64,000 bases of DNA from Coprinus comatus (lineage: Eukaryota; Basidiomycota; Agaricomycetes; Agaricales; Agaricaceae). Each line of letters begins with the position of its first letter. The stretch's first letter is position 1. Shown here piece by piece: positions 12,861-23,950 of the stretch. The position numbers were made by a program, and so were the translations under genes. The notes beneath the pieces are model-generated. The model was not told where the DNA came from. It searched no databases and was given only the letters and a program-made list of their open reading frames with translations. The stretch is taken from the NCBI GenBank assembly GCA_034638255.1, contig JAWPGT010000002.1, forward strand, positions 1,488,001 to 1,552,000. Direction: 5' to 3'.

Positions 12861-13487
12861 CTTGGTGAATTAACCCCTATTCCAACAATCGGTATTATCT
12901 CTGGGTTAGGGCATCAATTTGGAAAATCTTGGAAATGCAGTAAATTACATGCCACTGAGAAGAGAGGTCGACGCGACGCGTCAAAGGCAGGTACTGCTGC
13001 AGCTGTAGGAACATCTACATATGTGGTAGCGTTTGATCCAATCACATTTGAATTTGCCGGTGCATGGCAAATGGCAGGTTCACACAATCAAAACTTAATG
13101 CCTCCTTCCACAATCTCTACCACATCCTCAACGCCGACCGCGAAGCCAAACCTAAGGCCCCTTCAATCGCCTTCCCCTGATAGTTCCAGCCATATTCCTG
13201 TCACTCCTGCCGTGTTGCGCTCCATATTTGCGTCTTCACGAACACCACATGAAGAACGGTCAATATCTCGTGTTGCATTCTTTCGGTACTCATACTCCTT
13301 AAACATGATTGAAGGCTACTGACATTTCGTCTCATAGTTTTACTGGATTCTTGCTGAGCTGCCTAGCTATTAGTCTAGCTGCGGCACGAGGAAGAGGAAT
13401 CAGAAGCAGTGCTACATTACTAGGCGTCGTCTAGTTCATATGGTACATACATAATCGCTGTGATGAATACTACGTGCTATCAAAAAC
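12861..13487. other. Intergenic stretch with an open plus-strand frame of uncertain status
   Basis: The plus-strand frame 12759-13322 (187 codons) has no recognisable domain. Its first 30 codons are antisense to the LRR gene. It is serine/threonine/proline-rich after about 13080. This region could instead hide a missing 5' exon of the LRR gene on the minus strand; a phrase resembling FPRFSKLM is visible on the minus strand near 12930. Confidence 0.3.
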
Positions 13488-16400
13488 TTACAAAAACTCA
13501 ACATGTCCGCGGATAGGAGAAATAATAGCAGAAACTTTGCTAGAGGAATCCAATGTGTCCCCACCTTCATACACAACCAAGTCCGTAGAATCCTCGTCGA
13601 TCCCATGTATTCCCAACAGTTTCTCTAAATCTGTTGTCACCATTGCATACGCATCCTTCTCGCTTATGCGGCCATTGGATTCAAGTACTGCCTATAGAAA
13701 AAAAAACTCAGTTGGTGTTGGAGTCATCACTTATCTGCTTACCCATTGTAGGTCGAAACGAAGATTTCTTGCCTCCCATGCGTCTCTTACTCCCAAACCA
13801 ACCCTAACACCATTCTCGACCAATTTTACAAGTGCTGTATCTTTGGAAATTGGTGGACCAGGCAAACTGAGGATACTGTGGCTTAGCGATCATTCAGTAC
13901 TCAAGGAATAGGCATCTTACATTCGTCGTTGATCCCATACCGTTGGGAATGGCCTTATAGGTCGGAGTATGACCCCAACCCCAGCATCGCCTAAAGACTG
14001 TTAGGGTCATCATACCTAAAGAATTCGATAACCTACCGATCTCCCGTGCTAGCATATGTGCTTCTGTGGCGCCACTGAAGACTAGTCGCATCCTCGATCC
14101 AATCTTATATTCTACATCTGCCTTCAGTATGAGCAATGATGCCATGATATCAGCACTGTGAACATCGATGACCAAAGGAATAACCCCCTTCCCTGTGCGT
14201 TAGTTCATTGTCCAAACATTTTGAAGAGAAGAGTACCTCTGCTGCTTTCCTGAACCATTGACCCGTCTCCCTTTCGTCCGATTCCCAACCATAGAGCAAC
14301 CTTCGTAAAGTTGCGATCTGAGAACTGACACTGATTCGCTTGTTGGGATTTAGTGGGTGTGACCGACCCATAATAAGGTGAAGGGCAGTAGTCTCTTGTA
14401 CAATGGCCCCTCGTTCCATGGCATGAGCTGCTCCTGTTCTAAAAGTGGCGGATATACCTGCTATCATATTATCGCCATATACACTTAAAAAGGATGGCCG
14501 TGCCAAAGCAGATACAGCAAAAGTAACACCAGACCGGTATGCAGTTCTGATTTGAAGTTAGCAAATTAATTGAGTAATGACTTGTTAACTCACAGAGCAT
14601 TACGAGTCCCGAACATCAATGCATCCATCGTCCTTACTATACCTCCAACATCATTCATCACCGCCGGAACATCATGAAGTAATGCATCGTATTGCTCTCC
14701 ATCTCCTGTCGACAATTCGGACGCGATTTCTTCTGTTCCCAACAGAGATCCAAAGGTTATCATTGCAGGTCCGATGGATCCACCTTTCAAATCGATTCGA
14801 TCACCATCAAGTTGATTGTTTTCAGGACAGTCATTTCCCATACAAAGAACCTTTCCTCCCTCAACGATTACTCTACTATTCTTCCCATCACCTTCAAATT
14901 GAATCATACTTTCCAATTCTCCATCAGCAGTTCTTCTCCACACTTTCCCTACATTCTCAAATACTACCTGACCATGTTTCTTGATACCTTGTAAAGGTGG
15001 TAACCCATCATAAAGTATAGTTTTCTTCCTCTCCTCATCCCAATTCGGAACACTAGGTACTCTTTTCCACTGTTCTCCTTCTTTTCCTTTTCCAACAGGA
15101 ATAGGATCATCCTTATTACGAGCTAAAGGTATTTGCATAATCCCATCTATCCATACCTTACTTGGAGTAGCACCAATTTGTAATGGATGAGAATCCCACA
15201 TAACAATATCAGCATCAGCTCCTTTAATCAATACACCAATACGATGAGAAAGTCCTACTGCTTCTGCTGGAGTTTTCGTTACTGAAGAAAGAGCTAGATG
15301 AGCAGGAAGACCGAAATAATAAGCTTGTTGTGCTTCATGGATTAGGTATCTAGAGTTTATAATTGGATGGTCTGTCTATAAAAGTTCTGTTAGGAGATAT
15401 CTATTTACAATAAACCAAGGAGTTATGAGAATAAATACCTTCATGACGACAGGTATATTTTGGTCTGCCAAGATACGACCGGCGAACTCTGAACCCCGAT
15501 ATGACTCGCGTTTATATCTTTAATTATGAAAATAATTTTAGATTTAAGGGGGAAGAAGGTTAATTAAGGGATTGGTAGAAATCAACACCTTACCGATGGT
15601 TGGTAGCGAATATAGCGATTGTTGGTGTTCCTCCGTATCTATAGGATAAAGAATGATATTTTCAGAAAAAAAAGGAAACACCCTAGTTATTGTTTTCTTA
15701 ATTTTACTTACGTTCTTTTGAGAACCTCGGGAACTAGATATGCCTCGGATGCGTGATGAAAGGAGGCTATTGGGAATTTAAACTCGTTTGACAACTAAAT
15801 GTCAGATAGTAGTCAGAAATAAGATGTAAATTAAAAAAAAAAAAAAAGGGATAACAGAACTCACTCGAACAATAGCATCGAGATCAACAGCTTCATAACA
15901 ATGATTCGCAACCTAAGATAAATTCAGGATAATTTGAATAATCATTCACAAGTAAAATCTTAACCTTGACCTTTCCTCTAAGAACATCAACCAACATTTC
16001 CCATTTTAAATTCTCCGGAAACGGATCTGTCAATAAATCCCATTGACCAGCATCCACTTTCATACAATAATCATCTTGCATAACTTTAACTTTCCTAGCT
16101 TGTTCATAAGCAGAACGTAATGCCCATATTGTGTCCATTCTATTTCCATATCCTCGTAAGTTTTCACCACACGCCTGTCTATTTTAACATGTGTCAATGT
16201 AAGTGATTCAGAGAGAATACGATATAGTATACTAACTTCATGTGACGCCATCGTGGATTGTTAGAATCTGGTGTAGAACCATTTAAACCATAAGGTGGTT
16301 CAACTATCATCGAAGAAGCAGAACGATCCAACGTTTGTCTTAATTTAACAACGAAAGCTTGTCCGCCTGTAGTTGAGAAAAAATAATAAGAAAGAAAAAA

Positions 16401-17160
16401 ACCTGTGTAGTTTTCAAATAGAAGCTCACCAATAGCATTACCACTACCAGGAAGAACCTGAGCAGACGTAACACCACCAGCAACTGCCAACTCAAAACCA
16501 TCATCATGAGTATTCAAACCATCAACACTTCTCAACCAAGGTAACACAGGTCCATGTTTAGAATTTACATCAAATGCACCAGCTGTCATGGGAGCGCTTA
16601 TAACACCCAAATGTGAATGTAAATCAACTATACAACAACAGTGAGTAAATAATTAAATGCAAGTAATTTGACCTACCAAGACCAGGAGTAACCCAAGCAC
16701 CATCCGCTTGAACAACAATCAGATTCTTAATCCCATTAATTTTCCTAGCCGGAATTCTCCCAACACCTCTAACAACACCTTTATCTAACAAAATATCACC
16801 ACGAATAACTTCCCTACCCTCATCTCCACCAGTCCAAATAATAGCATCTTGAATCAAAGTAGCATTATTACCTTCAAACCGTTCTGACGACTTCCTAGAA
16901 TGGAAAAATTGTGGTACAGTAGGTGTTTCTTTGAGCATTGCACATTGATTTCGAATTTCTTGTGCATTAGCGGGTGGTGTATTGGAACTTGTTGAGAAGG
17001 GGAAGGATGTGACTGTACTTCCAGCCAAGAAAGACGACCAAAGAATAGTTAACGTCGAGAATCCAGCTACGAGAATAACAAGTAATGGTGTATTGATGAC
17101 CTTCTGTTTGAAGGTAGTAGTAGGTCGTTGAGTATTCGACGGAGGATGCTTGGAAGCCAT
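13488..17160 (-). CDS. Membrane-anchored amidohydrolase-superfamily protein
   Basis: Predicted metal-dependent hydrolase with its catalytic part outside the cytosol. A single N-terminal membrane segment (PLLVILVAGFSTLTILWSSF, about residues 25-45) follows a short basic cytosolic tail, giving a type II signal anchor. Metal-site motifs appear in order: HxH in VDLHSHLGV (about 16609-16635), a His in ANHCYEAVDL (about 15890), His residues in ASFHHASEAYLVPEVL (about 15765) and an Asp in KTDHPIIN (about 15370). LIKGADADIVMWDSHPLQIG (about 15200) is the usual C-terminal composite-domain signature. The product is about 950 residues, longer than most amidohydrolases, with a second amidohydrolase-like half (TVVYEGG-type end, finishing RGHVEFL). 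At least ten introns, several T-rich. The substrate is unknown; I see no neighbour that suggests one. Confidence 0.82.
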
Positions 17161-17460
17161 GATGGTAAGTTCAAAGAACGTGAGGATTTACCGGTGCAAG
17201 CTCCCTAGGTAATAAAAGGCATGCTCCCAACGTACCGTGGATGCATGTTACCTTTGTATATTAAAAAACGCCATGCGTCTTGCCTTCTATTTGCCACGTG
17301 CTGTGAAACCGAGCTTGAACCCGGATTGAACCTGAACTGACTGATATTCCAACGTGTGGCATCAACAAAAAAACCGATTAACTAATTCAGATAGCTAAAC
17401 AGGATGATAGATTAATTCAAGTACAACAATAGGTTCTATATGCCTACAACTTCTGAAACT
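17161..17460. other. Intergenic, promoter of the amidohydrolase gene
   Basis: 300 bp between the amidohydrolase ATG and the stop of the Reb1-like gene, both on the minus strand. No element is recognised. Confidence 0.4.
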
Positions 17461-19806
17461 TTACGTTTCATCAGAGCTAGAAATGTCTTCCAATTGGCGA
17501 GCAACGGCGTTTTCAGAGCTTGACCTTGTTGTGTCGGCATCTGTGATGGCTTCATTACTATTTACTTTCCGCTCCTTGCGTTTTTGATTAGTGGGGGATT
17601 GCGGAACATCTGGAAGCTGGGCCTTTTTGACACGGAGAATATCCATGATTTCTAGAGAATAATCTCAACTTCGGCCTTCCGGTTGAATTTTAATAATTAA
17701 ACATACCAGCATGAGTCATACTCTCATTGCCTTTCACGCTACGTTTCAATGTCGTCCACCGCCGTTGAAGTGTATGTGCACTCCATAGGTTCCAGTCGGG
17801 ATCACTTAGAGTCTTCCAATCGATTTCGGTATCATCTCGAACGTTGAGGGAGTCGACTCTGTAGGAGATATATAAGTAAATGTCTCCAATCTTGGGTAAA
17901 TACGAAACTCACTTGTGCACTAGAATGAATGCATCTTGTTGATTCCAACGAGGTTTTTTACCCTCATTTTTTACGGTTTTACTTAGAGCGTCTGTCCTTT
18001 GGTAACAATTACATATCAGGAAAAGATATGACAACCCAAATATATTCAACTCACCATTTGATACGACATTGCTGGCGACCGCGGCGTCCTCCCATCATTT
18101 CGCTGACCTTTCCCCAGAACACGTCATTATCAATATCCTTTCCTTGCTTTACTGTCATATCAGTGACAATAGTCGTAAGCAGATCCTCCTCTGTCGTCGT
18201 CCAAGGCCCTTTGTGAAGATGAGATTTACATTCTTCGGTTACTATTAGGTTGGACCTACCAGTCACACGAAGATCACGGTTTTCGATATGATTGCGGTAT
18301 CGGTCCCGGCAGTCAGAGGCCATCCTACCAACTCGAAGGCTAACTTTCTCCCATTGTTGACCCAGGTCCGTCACGGCTCTAGACAAACTTACTTGATTGA
18401 ACCAGTGGTATATGATTTAACAATACTTACTGCTTGAGAAGTGCATCCTCTTCATGGGACCATTTTCCTTGTTGCTTGAGGGGGTGATATGCACGTCGGA
18501 CATGGTGATAGACAGCAATAATCGGCCGCTGTGGAACAGCACGGGCTAAAGGAAGTTTAGTACACCAGTGTCCACAATGAAAAGCGGTTTACTAACTAAT
18601 CGAAGACCAGAATGACAGGTCTTTATCTTTTCCCTTGGGAAAAATTATGTCCTGAAGCATATGGTCCGACAAGCCCGTGCCCTGTGCCACTGAATTAAGT
18701 ACCACAGATGGTATACATAGAAAAGAAAAGAAAAGGCCTGCATACGGATTGGTACCGCTTTATTTCCTGTTGAATGCATTGCTCCTCAATAGCAGAGAAT
18801 TTTCCCTTCTTGTATATCAAACCTGTGATAAAGAATTGGATGTCATTCTTAATGATCCGAACTGCTGATGCTAACCTTCAGTTTCAACAAGCTCGGCCAA
18901 CTTGGACGCATTTAACCATTTTGTGCTGAGTAATTCTGCATGATCTGGTCTTGTATGCTGGTCCCCTCGTGTATTATTGTCCACTGGGGATAAAGTTTTC
19001 TTTGGGGGGATGCCAAGTATTGCATTTGATGGTGCGGGTAGCTGTCCAATGGGGGTTGGAGGTGCAGGAGGTTGTGGTGACCGCTGTTCGTACTGTTCTA
19101 AGGGGGGTGGGTGGGGGTAGTACATCGGTTGTTGCATGGGCATCATTGGGGCCACATTAGCTGCGGCTGCAGCCTCTCCGAGAGTTTTTAGCACGTTGGC
19201 AATCTTGGAGATGTCCAAGTCTTGAAGCGCACGTAGTACATCTTCGTTGGTGCCAAAAGATAGGTCAGAGAAGGGTAGACCCATGCTGTGGGACAGAATG
19301 GAAGGATCTGGAAGGGGATTGTTGAATCCCATTGGCGGGAATGGTAGGAAGGGTTGGTTATTTGGAAACATGAGGGGTTGGAAGTGGGGATCCATTTGGC
19401 CAGAAGGTGCGGTGAGTGTATCAAGAGATGATCCTGCAGCAGCAGCAACAATTGCGGAAAGCAGGGCGGTGGTGGAGGCCTGCGCATTTGCATCTAAGTC
19501 TGTTGGGGATATTTGCTGCTCGAGCTCGACCGGAGTATCTGTATCTTTGGACTTTCCCTTGTCTTTTTTCCTTTTCCTTTTCCTTTCGTCCTTGTGTGTG
19601 CCCTCATGGTCATCTGTGGAATTGTTGTCGGCAGGAGTATTATCGTGAGTTTTGCGCTTTTTCTTCTTTGTGGTTGAAGGGTCTGAGTCATCTTGGGCAG
19701 CGTCGTGGAGGCGCTTATTTTTTATCTGTTTTGTGGGATCTGAAGGATAAGGGATAGATCCCTGAGGGAGAGGGTTACTAGCAGAGGACAGACTGTTGGA
19801 CTGCAT
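17461..19806 (-). CDS. Reb1/TTF1-like Myb DNA-binding protein
   Basis: Likely a nuclear DNA-binding factor of the Reb1 / RNA polymerase I terminator family, which binds rDNA terminators and some promoters (family knowledge). The N-terminal half is low complexity: lysine/arginine-rich stretches (about 19690-19540) suitable for nuclear targeting, then proline/methionine-rich sequence. The C-terminal half contains Myb/SANT repeats: GKWSHEEDALLKQ split by an intron from VTDLGQQWEKVSLRVGRMAS and DCRDRYRNHI (about 18460-18275). Next come KGPWTTTEEDLLTTIV (about 18214) and WGKVSEMMGGRRGRQQCRIK (about 18110-18055). A third Myb-like segment with IDWKTLSDPDWNLWSAHTLQ lies near 17850-17790. The order and spacing fit Reb1. 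The target site cannot be told from sequence. Multiple short introns; the ATG at 19806 begins a continuous 311-codon exon. Confidence 0.8.
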
Positions 19807-19893
19807 TAGGGTCGGCCTTGGAGAGATCAGAGGAAAACAGAATAGCAGTCACATCTACACAGCGAGTAAAGTGTCACACATAACATATCTAAA

Positions 19894-20620
19894 CTAATCA
19901 TCCTCGTCAAACCACCGGTCCTGCGTCTCTCGGTCGTCATCGTCATCCAGTCCCTCGTCGTAGTCTACCTTGTCGTATTCTATCCCCTACACACATGTCA
20001 ATACACATATCATCCTCAACTACCCTACGTACCGGTAGTAGTCCGTAGATGAAACGTTCTCGTATAAGTCGTTCAAAGTAGCGCCGCTTTTCCTCATCAG
20101 TCTCTTCCACAGGCGAAAATTCATCTTCATCTTCCTCGTCACTGTCCTCCTCTTCCTCGGGGACAGATGTCGAGGCAGCAAACTCCCGTCTAATATTTCT
20201 CACCCTTTCAGCTTCTCGTTCTTCTTCATAGTCACCCAGCAGGTTGCCTAGCTTTCCAACATGTTTCTTTTCGCCTTTGAGGAAACCCTGTGCTACCCAT
20301 TCCTTCTCCTCCTCTCTTTCCCGTATTCCATGGCGTTCCCGCCCTTCCCAGAGTTCAGGCCACCTGTTGTGTGCCGTAACAAAGTCTAGCTCAGCCGGGT
20401 GTGAATTTACATATTTCAGACGCCTGTTTCTGATGGGTATAATGACCGTCCGTAGTTTAGGTGTGGTTATGAGACTGAATTTAGATAGGATGTGGGGCGG
20501 TAGCTGTGATAGATGTTTTCTCAGAAATGGAATGGTGGATGTTGTAGGGGATGGTTCATAATCGCGAGGCAGGCCCAGATAGGAGAGGATTGGACCCTCG
20601 TCGAAGAGTGATGGATGCAT
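19894..20620 (-). CDS. CCDC97-domain protein
   Basis: Contains the conserved core of the CCDC97 (formerly DUF2052) family, a nuclear protein reported with the U2 snRNP/SF3b splicing machinery in metazoans. Visible features are a central charged region (WEGRERHGIREREEEKEWV), a run of acidic residues (about 20160-20110), the conserved EEKRRYFERLIRERFIYGLL helix (about 20095-20040), and after one intron (about 19988-20032) the end GIEYDKVDYDEGLDDD and RETQDRWFDEDD. The RYFERL...F..G....IDYDKVDY pattern is the family signature. The ATG at 20620 is only 45 bp from the ATG of the divergent zinc-finger gene, so the two must share a promoter. About 235 residues. Confidence 0.78.
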
Positions 20621-20665
20621 TAGGTCAAGTCATCACCTCATCTCTTTCTAACTAAAGTATTAATC

Positions 20666-21955
20666 ATGTCTCAACTCTCCGACGAAACCTCATTGCACTA
20701 TCACCGCTGCTGGTGGGCATGGTGTCGCCACAACTTCTTCTCCAGAGACCATTTGCTCCATCATGTCATTTCAGAACATGTCTACAAAACAGAGCCTGAG
20801 CGTTTGGCGAAAATCCAAGCAAACAAAAAGATTGGAGAATGATTACTGGGACTCCTTGCATCTCTCTGCCTTCACCGACACATCATCCCTTCAAAAGTTG
20901 ACACTCAACAGAATGGTGTGTATGTTTCTACCCTCCTTGACTTGTTCTTCTCAATCAAGTCTCTAGACACCTTAACCTTCCTCCGTTCATCCCTTCCTTC
21001 TCCCCCTACCTCCACTCCCATAGAAATACCGGGAACACCTAATCCAGTGCTAGAAACCAGTCTACCTAATACTCACCATGTCCCCTCGACACGAAACGAA
21101 CCGAATATCACTGGTACTCCTACTTTCGCATCTCTATCATCCCCAATTAACTCTCCAAATGGATACATTTACTCAATTCCTGATTCTCCTCCTTTTCACT
21201 CATTGGTAGAAGATGCAATATCTTCTCTTAAACACAATCGTCGCGAAACGGAAATGTCAGCAGTAACCGAGGAATCAGAATCAAGTAGTTCATCACAAGA
21301 ATCAGAATCAGTGTGGAAATACCTTACACAGGATATTGAGGATGTGGGTGAATCTATGCGTAAGGACGATACACTAGACGATGATACAAGTATGGACGTT
21401 GGTCCTAGTTCGTCAGAACATATCAGCACGGAACAAAGGGGACAATTGACTGAAGGACATATAGTCTCTACTCCTTCAAAACCATTGGAAAACGAAGCAT
21501 CAGCAAGCTCAAGTTCTCTACGAATACAAACCTCACATCTCAATACCATAAACCAAAGCTTACAATCACCCATATACCAATATTCCCCAACATACTCTAC
21601 CACTAATACACCAATTCGACAAGCATGGTATCAAGCTCCCCGCAGACGTATATCTACTAAAAAATTCAGTGATCCAAGTATCAGTATCAGTATCACACCG
21701 ACAACAAGTACCCCCGTGTCTCCTTTCTTGATCCATTCTACTAAACCAAAAAATGTTCACTTTGGTGCCAACTTGGATGTACAACAGTCACCTTTGACTT
21801 TGGAAAATGACATCGATTCGCAATCTCAGTCTCAGACGCAGACACAGACGCAGACGCAACAGGATTGGACTCAAGTAGATACTCAAGTTTCGTATCCCCC
21901 TTTACAAACTCAAGCACCATATGAGAGTCAAAGTCAAAGTACAAGTCAAGATTGA
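20666..21955 (+). CDS. Single C2H2 zinc-finger protein with Ser/Thr/Gln-rich tail (possible internal stop or unusual intron)
   Basis: Candidate nucleic-acid-binding or regulatory protein. An N-terminal finger has C15, C20, H33 and H38 (C-x4-C-x12-H-x4-H). The segment LLDLFFSIKSLDTLTFLRSS follows, then a long disordered tail rich in S, T, P and Q, ending with SQSQTQTQTQTQ and SQSQSTSQD. The reading frame from 20666 is interrupted once, by TGA at 20840-20842; translation on either side is in the same frame. No good GT-AG intron removes it. A GC-AG intron 20819-20911 (93 bp, gcaaac...caacag) would, as would weaker GT-AG pairs 20802-20897 and 20780-20911. So this is either a spliced gene with an atypical intron or a nonsense allele. 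Transcription is divergent from CCDC97. Confidence 0.65.
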
Positions 21956-22120
21956 CATTGACTCTCTTTCTGCCTATTCATTCTCATAAGGACCTGTTAT
22001 TATATCATTATTATTCCATTCAATTCTACACCAGCAAAAAATAGTATGATAGTACATCCCAATATTACAACGCATTCAAGAAACCCTTCGCCTGAGTAAC
22101 AACAACAATAACAACATAAA

Positions 22121-23752
22121 TTAATTATAACCCGACTTCAAAGCATATTCCTCTCTCCAACCACCCTGCTTTTCCCCAATCTCCAATTCAAACATATCAC
22201 AACCAACCAATTCCAAAAACTCCATTCTTCTTTTATCACGATTACACAACAAAGCATTCATACTCCCCATACATTGATCTACACAACCTAAAGTAGATGA
22301 TGAAGTTGACAATCTTTTCCCTTTTCCATGAATAGGCCAAACCGTTCCACCCAAAACATATTCAATACTTGAAGGATCAGGAATACAAGTTGTACCATTT
22401 CCTACACCTACATTACGTATAAGTGTTGATAATTGTGGTAATAGTTGTGGTAAAGTTTCTGTAGATGTTGAGTAATTGCAAACTCGAATACGTTGAGTGG
22501 TTGATAATGAAGGTGCGAGGAATGAAAGGATATAAAGTTGTAATTCCAGAGGTAAAGATTTGAATGGATGTGGATTTTGGTTTAAGTTTTGGTTCGAGTT
22601 CGTTTGTATCTTTAGGTTGGGTTGTCAAAGGTAGAGAAGAAGAATTACATTGTCCTTGTTGCTTGAGTTTTCCTTCGAATAAGAGTAACCTCGAATACCT
22701 CAACAACACAAGTGATTGTTTAGCAACCACCCGTCTAAGATGAGCATTTCGAAACAATACACTCTTCAAAACAAGTTCCGCATCTTTCCAAGTTCGTATA
22801 CGTCGCATATTCCCATCTTCAACAACTCCTAGACCATCTTCATCTTCCAAACTATCATTTCCATCATCAACACCAACTAAATCCTCATCCTCATCCTCTT
22901 GGAGTTGATTAGCATACAACTCAATCGACCTCAAACAATAATTGAATCCCCTAACAGCCCGCACAATCTTTTTGATAGTACTCAAACCCAACGCATTCCC
23001 ATTACATCTCAAATTATGCAACCTGCAACGAGAAGAAGCCAAATACTTTGCAATGCAAGATCCCGATTCTTGAGACAATCCAATTACTGACAATTGAATT
23101 TCTTTAAGATGAGGTGAATCCAAAAGACCCAAGAATTCGAAAAGAAAAGGATTCGAAAGACATTTGTTGTTTGTTAATGAGAGGAGTGCTAAATGTGATG
23201 TATTGAGTGATTTTGTGAATTCTTTGATTATTTCCGGATCTCCTCGTAACGCATTCTATACACATAATAATAATAAAAACAAGGTTAGTTACCAACACAC
23301 ACACAAAAACAGGATTCAAGGACTCACATTCTGCAAAAACAATTCCCTAAGAAACTTGTTATCCTTCAAATACTCACCAATAACTCTCAACCCTTCATCT
23401 CCAATATCATTCGAATTCAAACTAATCTCCTGAATCTCATACTTTCTTCCATCTTCCGAATTCAAATACTCAAACAATACTTTACAACCATCATTCCCAA
23501 GTTCATTATGCCCTATAATCAATCGATTGACAAATCGTCTACTCTTGATCATGTTAATTATTGTTTTTGCTCCTATTTATAATAGGTAAAGGTAAGTAAT
23601 TGATACAAGATGGATTAGTACATACCTTGAATAGAACGAAGACCAGCATCTAGTTGGTCTAATACTCTTCCTTGAGTTCTAGAGGAAGCCGCTGCTGGCA
23701 CTCCTCCACCACGAAGATGTCCATGGGACATGAGAGCTATAGAAGTGTTCAT
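22121..23752 (-). CDS. RNI-like leucine-rich-repeat protein
   Basis: Ribonuclease-inhibitor-type LRRs are visible: VNRLIIGHNELGNDGCKVLF, EIQEISLNSNDIGDEGLRVI, FLRELFLQN and NLRCNGNALGLSTIKKI. This matches the RanGAP/NLRC3-like class, probably a scaffold rather than an enzyme. Exon 1 begins with MNTSIALMSHGHLRGGGVP at 23752; introns lie near 23576-23625 and 23267-23328. The C-terminal part (22121-22570) is in another frame and reads FKSLPLELQLYILSFLAP, an F-box-like helix, ending EEYALKSGYN. I could not find a GT-AG intron that joins the two frames around 22560-22700, so there may be a frameshift, an unusual intron, or two genes. Confidence 0.65.
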
Positions 23753-23950
23753 GAATGGTATAAGTGAAAGTTTTCAGTTTCAAGTCAACCCACGTCAAAA
23801 ACAGAAACCTAAGTATTGTCCTTTTGTAGGTTGTCAGATGAATAGGAGAGGAAACGTTCCAAACTCAACTGAATTATTACTTCTGCTTACAAAGACCAAG
23901 TAATGATGTCATCTCATCGACGTGTATTTTTACAAAAACAAAAACAAATT

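Noticed and set aside
12759..13322. 187-codon plus-strand open frame as a gene
   Set aside because: Its first third is antisense to the LRR gene, and no domain, good start context or splice signals support it; kept only as a note.
17323..17332. tRNA B-box-like sequence on the minus strand (GGTTCAATCC)
   Set aside because: The flanking bases do not form a T-stem and there is no A-box or acceptor stem at the right distance.
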